Positions 62,473 to 64,000 of a stretch of DNA of 64,000 nucleotides are shown piece after piece (within the stretch, counting starts at the first letter, position 1; every line of letters starts with the position of its first letter). Made by a program: the position numbers and the translations under genes. A model generated the notes under the pieces. That model saw only the letters and a program-made list of their open reading frames with translations, had not been told where the DNA came from and did no database searches. Source of the DNA: Micromonospora purpureochromogenes. GTDB lineage: Bacteria; Actinomycetota; Actinomycetes; Mycobacteriales; Micromonosporaceae. The DNA is taken from positions 4,650,001 to 4,714,000 of the forward strand of contig NZ_LT607410.1 in the NCBI RefSeq assembly GCF_900091515.1, read 5' to 3'.

Positions 62473-63225
62473 TCAGGCGTCGACCGCGGCCAGGACGTCG
62501 TCGGAGACGTCGAAGTTGGCGTAGACGTTCTGCACGTCGTCGCAGTCCTCGAGCACGTCGATCAGCTTGAAGACCTTGCGCGCGCCGTCGGCGTCCAGCG
62601 GCACGTTGACGCTGGGGATCAGCGAGGACTCGGCCGACTCGTACTCGATCCCGGCGTCCTGCAGGGCGGTGCGGACCGGAATCAGGTCGGTCGGCTCGGA
62701 GACCACCTCGTACGCCTCACCGAGGTCGTTGACCTCCTCCGCGCCCGCGTCGAGCACGGCCATCATGATGTCGTCCTCGGTCGTGCCGGCCTTGGGGACG
62801 ATCACCACGCCCTTGCGGGAGAACATGTACGACACCGAGCCGGCGTCGGCGAGCGAGCCGCCGTTGCGGGTCAGCGCGGTGCGGACCTCGGTGGCGGCCC
62901 GGTTGCGGTTGTCGGTCAGGCACTCGATGAGCATCGCCACGCCGTTCGGGCCGTAGCCCTCGTACATGATCGTCTGCCAGTCGGCGCCGCCGGCCTCCAG
63001 GCCGGAGCCCCGCTTGACCGCGCGGTCGATGTTGTCGTTCGGTACCGAGTTCTTCTTGGCCTTCTGGATGGCGTCGTAGAGCGTCGGGTTACCGGCCGGG
63101 TCGCCGCCGCCGGTGCGGGCCGCGACCTCGACGTTCTTGATCAGCTTGGCGAACATCTTGCCGCGCTTGGCGTCGATGACGGCCTTCTTGTGCTTGGTGG
63201 TCGCCCACTTTGAGTGGCCGGACAT
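62473..63225 (-). CDS. yebC: YebC/PmpR-family regulatory protein
   Basis: This 250-residue protein is a full-length YebC/TACO1-type factor, starting [25 protein letters not shown], with [19 protein letters not shown] and [14 protein letters not shown]. It was long annotated as a transcriptional regulator, and recent work links the family to translation of proline-rich stretches. ATG 63225 is the conserved start. It keeps its usual partner pdxT upstream but not ruvC downstream. A DUF402 gene follows. Confidence 0.96.
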   Translation of the reverse strand: MSGHSKWATTKHKKAVIDAKRGKMFAKLIKNVEVAARTGGGDPAGNPTLYDAIQKAKKNSVPNDNIDRAVKRGSGLEAGGADWQTIMYEGYGPNGVAMLIECLTDNRNRAATEVRTALTRNGGSLADAGSVSYMFSRKGVVIVPKAGTTEDDIMMAVLDAGAEEVNDLGEAYEVVSEPTDLIPVRTALQDAGIEYESAESSLIPSVNVPLDADGARKVFKLIDVLEDCDDVQNVYANFDVSDDVLAAVDA

Positions 63226-63476
63226 CTCGTACCTCCGTCTGTCATTCCACGCCTGCGTCGACAGCCCGCGCCGACTCCACCCCGCAACCGGCGACAGGAC
63301 GGCCGGTCGGCTCCACGTGGAGGGCTGCGGCGGGCGATGGCCCTGCCGAACCGCGGCAATCCTACCGAGGTGGTGCCCCGGCTTGTCACACCCGGCACCC
63401 GTCCGGGCGGCGTCGGGGCACCCGGGCCATGAAGGAGACAACCCGCGCGGACCGGGAAACATGCCGGCCCGGCACG
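63226..63476. other. Intergenic region upstream of yebC
   Basis: About 250 bases separate the pdxT terminator from the yebC start. They must contain the yebC promoter, but no convincing -35/-10 pair, operator or RNA gene was recognised. Confidence 0.5.
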
Positions 63477-63513
63477 CGTGCGGAGCCCTTCCGGATCGGA
63501 AGGGCCCCGCACG
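63477..63513. terminator. Hairpin terminator downstream of pdxT
   Basis: A 16-base stem (63477-63492 with 63498-63513) has one mismatch and a GGATC loop, 7 bases past the pdxT stop codon. Confidence 0.8.
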
Positions 63514-63520
63514 TATCCGC

Positions 63521-64000
63521 TCAGGCGGCGCGGACCAGGTCCACGAAGTAGCGGTGCAGCCGCAGGTCGCCGGTGAGCTCCGGGTGGAACGAGGTGGCCA
63601 GCAGGTTGCCCTGCCGGACCGCGACGATCCGCTCGGCGGCCGGGCCGTCGCTGACCCGGCCGAGCACCTCGACGCCGTCGCCGACCCGCTCGACCCACGG
63701 GGCCCGGATGAAGACCGCGTGGAACGGCTCGCCCGGGACCCCGGCGATCTTCACCGGCGCCTCGAACGAGTCGACCTGCCGGCCGAAGGCGTTGCGCCGC
63801 ACCGTCATCTCGATGCCGGCGAAGCCGCGCTGGTCGGGCCGGCCGTCCAGGACCTCGGTGGCCAGCATGATCATGCCGGCGCAGGACCCGTAGACCGGCA
63901 TCCCACCGGCGATCCGCTTGTCGATCGGCTCGCGCATCTCGAAGATGTCGGCCAGCTTGCTGATCGTGGTGGACTCGCCGCCGGGGATGACCAGCCCGTC
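63521..64000 (-). CDS. pdxT: Pyridoxal 5'-phosphate synthase glutaminase subunit (C-terminal part, cut by window edge)
   Basis: These last ~159 codons belong to PdxT, a class I glutamine amidotransferase that supplies ammonia to PdxS for PLP synthesis. The GGEST motif is visible at the cut end, the nucleophile Cys lies in [12 protein letters not shown], and the catalytic His and Glu in SFHPELTGD. The N-terminal ~40 residues and pdxS lie beyond the window. It reads toward yebC, as in most actinobacteria. Confidence 0.95.
   Translation of the reverse strand, partial: DGLVIPGGESTTISKLADIFEMREPIDKRIAGGMPVYGSCAGMIMLATEVLDGRPDQRGFAGIEMTVRRNAFGRQVDSFEAPVKIAGVPGEPFHAVFIRAPWVERVGDGVEVLGRVSDGPAAERIVAVRQGNLLATSFHPELTGDLRLHRYFVDLVRAA

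Overview
This is a 64 kb chromosomal window from a high-G+C actinomycete, most likely a member of the Micromonosporaceae (Micromonospora-like). That reading rests on the strong G/C bias at third codon positions, frequent GTG starts, GGAGG-type ribosome binding sites, actinobacterial protein families, and the conserved order rarA / aspS / hisS / MBL hydrolase / peptidylprolyl isomerases / rel / apt / secF / secD / yajC / ruvB / ruvA / ruvC. The species cannot be named from the sequence alone.

Layout. Positions 1-25.7 kb are mostly conserved housekeeping genes on the minus strand: rarA (cut by the window edge), aspS, hisS, an MBL-fold hydrolase, rel, apt, secF-secD, yajC and ruvB-ruvA-ruvC, with two tandem plus-strand membrane-anchored cyclophilins. 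Small accessory units sit between them: a GNAT gene and an MFS gene that each carry one apparent frameshift, an ArsR regulator, an NAD-dependent reductase, a streptogrisin-type secreted protease opposite a secreted SGNH hydrolase, an HxlR/PaaI divergent pair and an acyl-ACP desaturase.

Positions 25.8-62.5 kb are a metabolically accessory stretch: 3-hydroxybutyrate dehydrogenase with a GAF/PucR regulator; an EmrB-type MFS pump with TetR; a secreted lysozyme-fold protein; a branched-chain amino acid ABC operon (livG-livF-livK-livH-livM) ending in a damaged cobalamin-binding gene; a flavin monooxygenase opposite a GntR-TetR hybrid regulator; an alcohol/aldehyde/acyl-CoA dehydrogenase group around a TetR gene; a PLP enzyme, a Nudix hydrolase, and a SRPBCC-ArsR-SRPBCC group; a DctA dicarboxylate carrier with a CitA/CitB-type two-component system; dnaE; an ECF sigma factor with a lipoprotein; a complete IS4-family insertion sequence (57362-58872); a serine/threonine kinase; and small secreted, GNAT and DUF402 proteins.

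Positions 62.5-64 kb return to the conserved yebC and pdxT. In many actinobacteria pdxT-yebC lies directly upstream of ruvC; here they are about 37 kb apart on the same strand, so the accessory stretch looks like an expansion or rearrangement at that junction.

Regulation is unusually readable. Several regulator genes have clear palindromic candidate operators, often in pairs at helical spacing (3886-3928, 39727-39780, 47105-47164) or shared between two promoters (43294-43313 and 44000-44019). Most convergent gene pairs are separated by strong hairpins without T-tracts. I found no CRISPR array, rRNA, tRNA, prophage or recognisable defence system.
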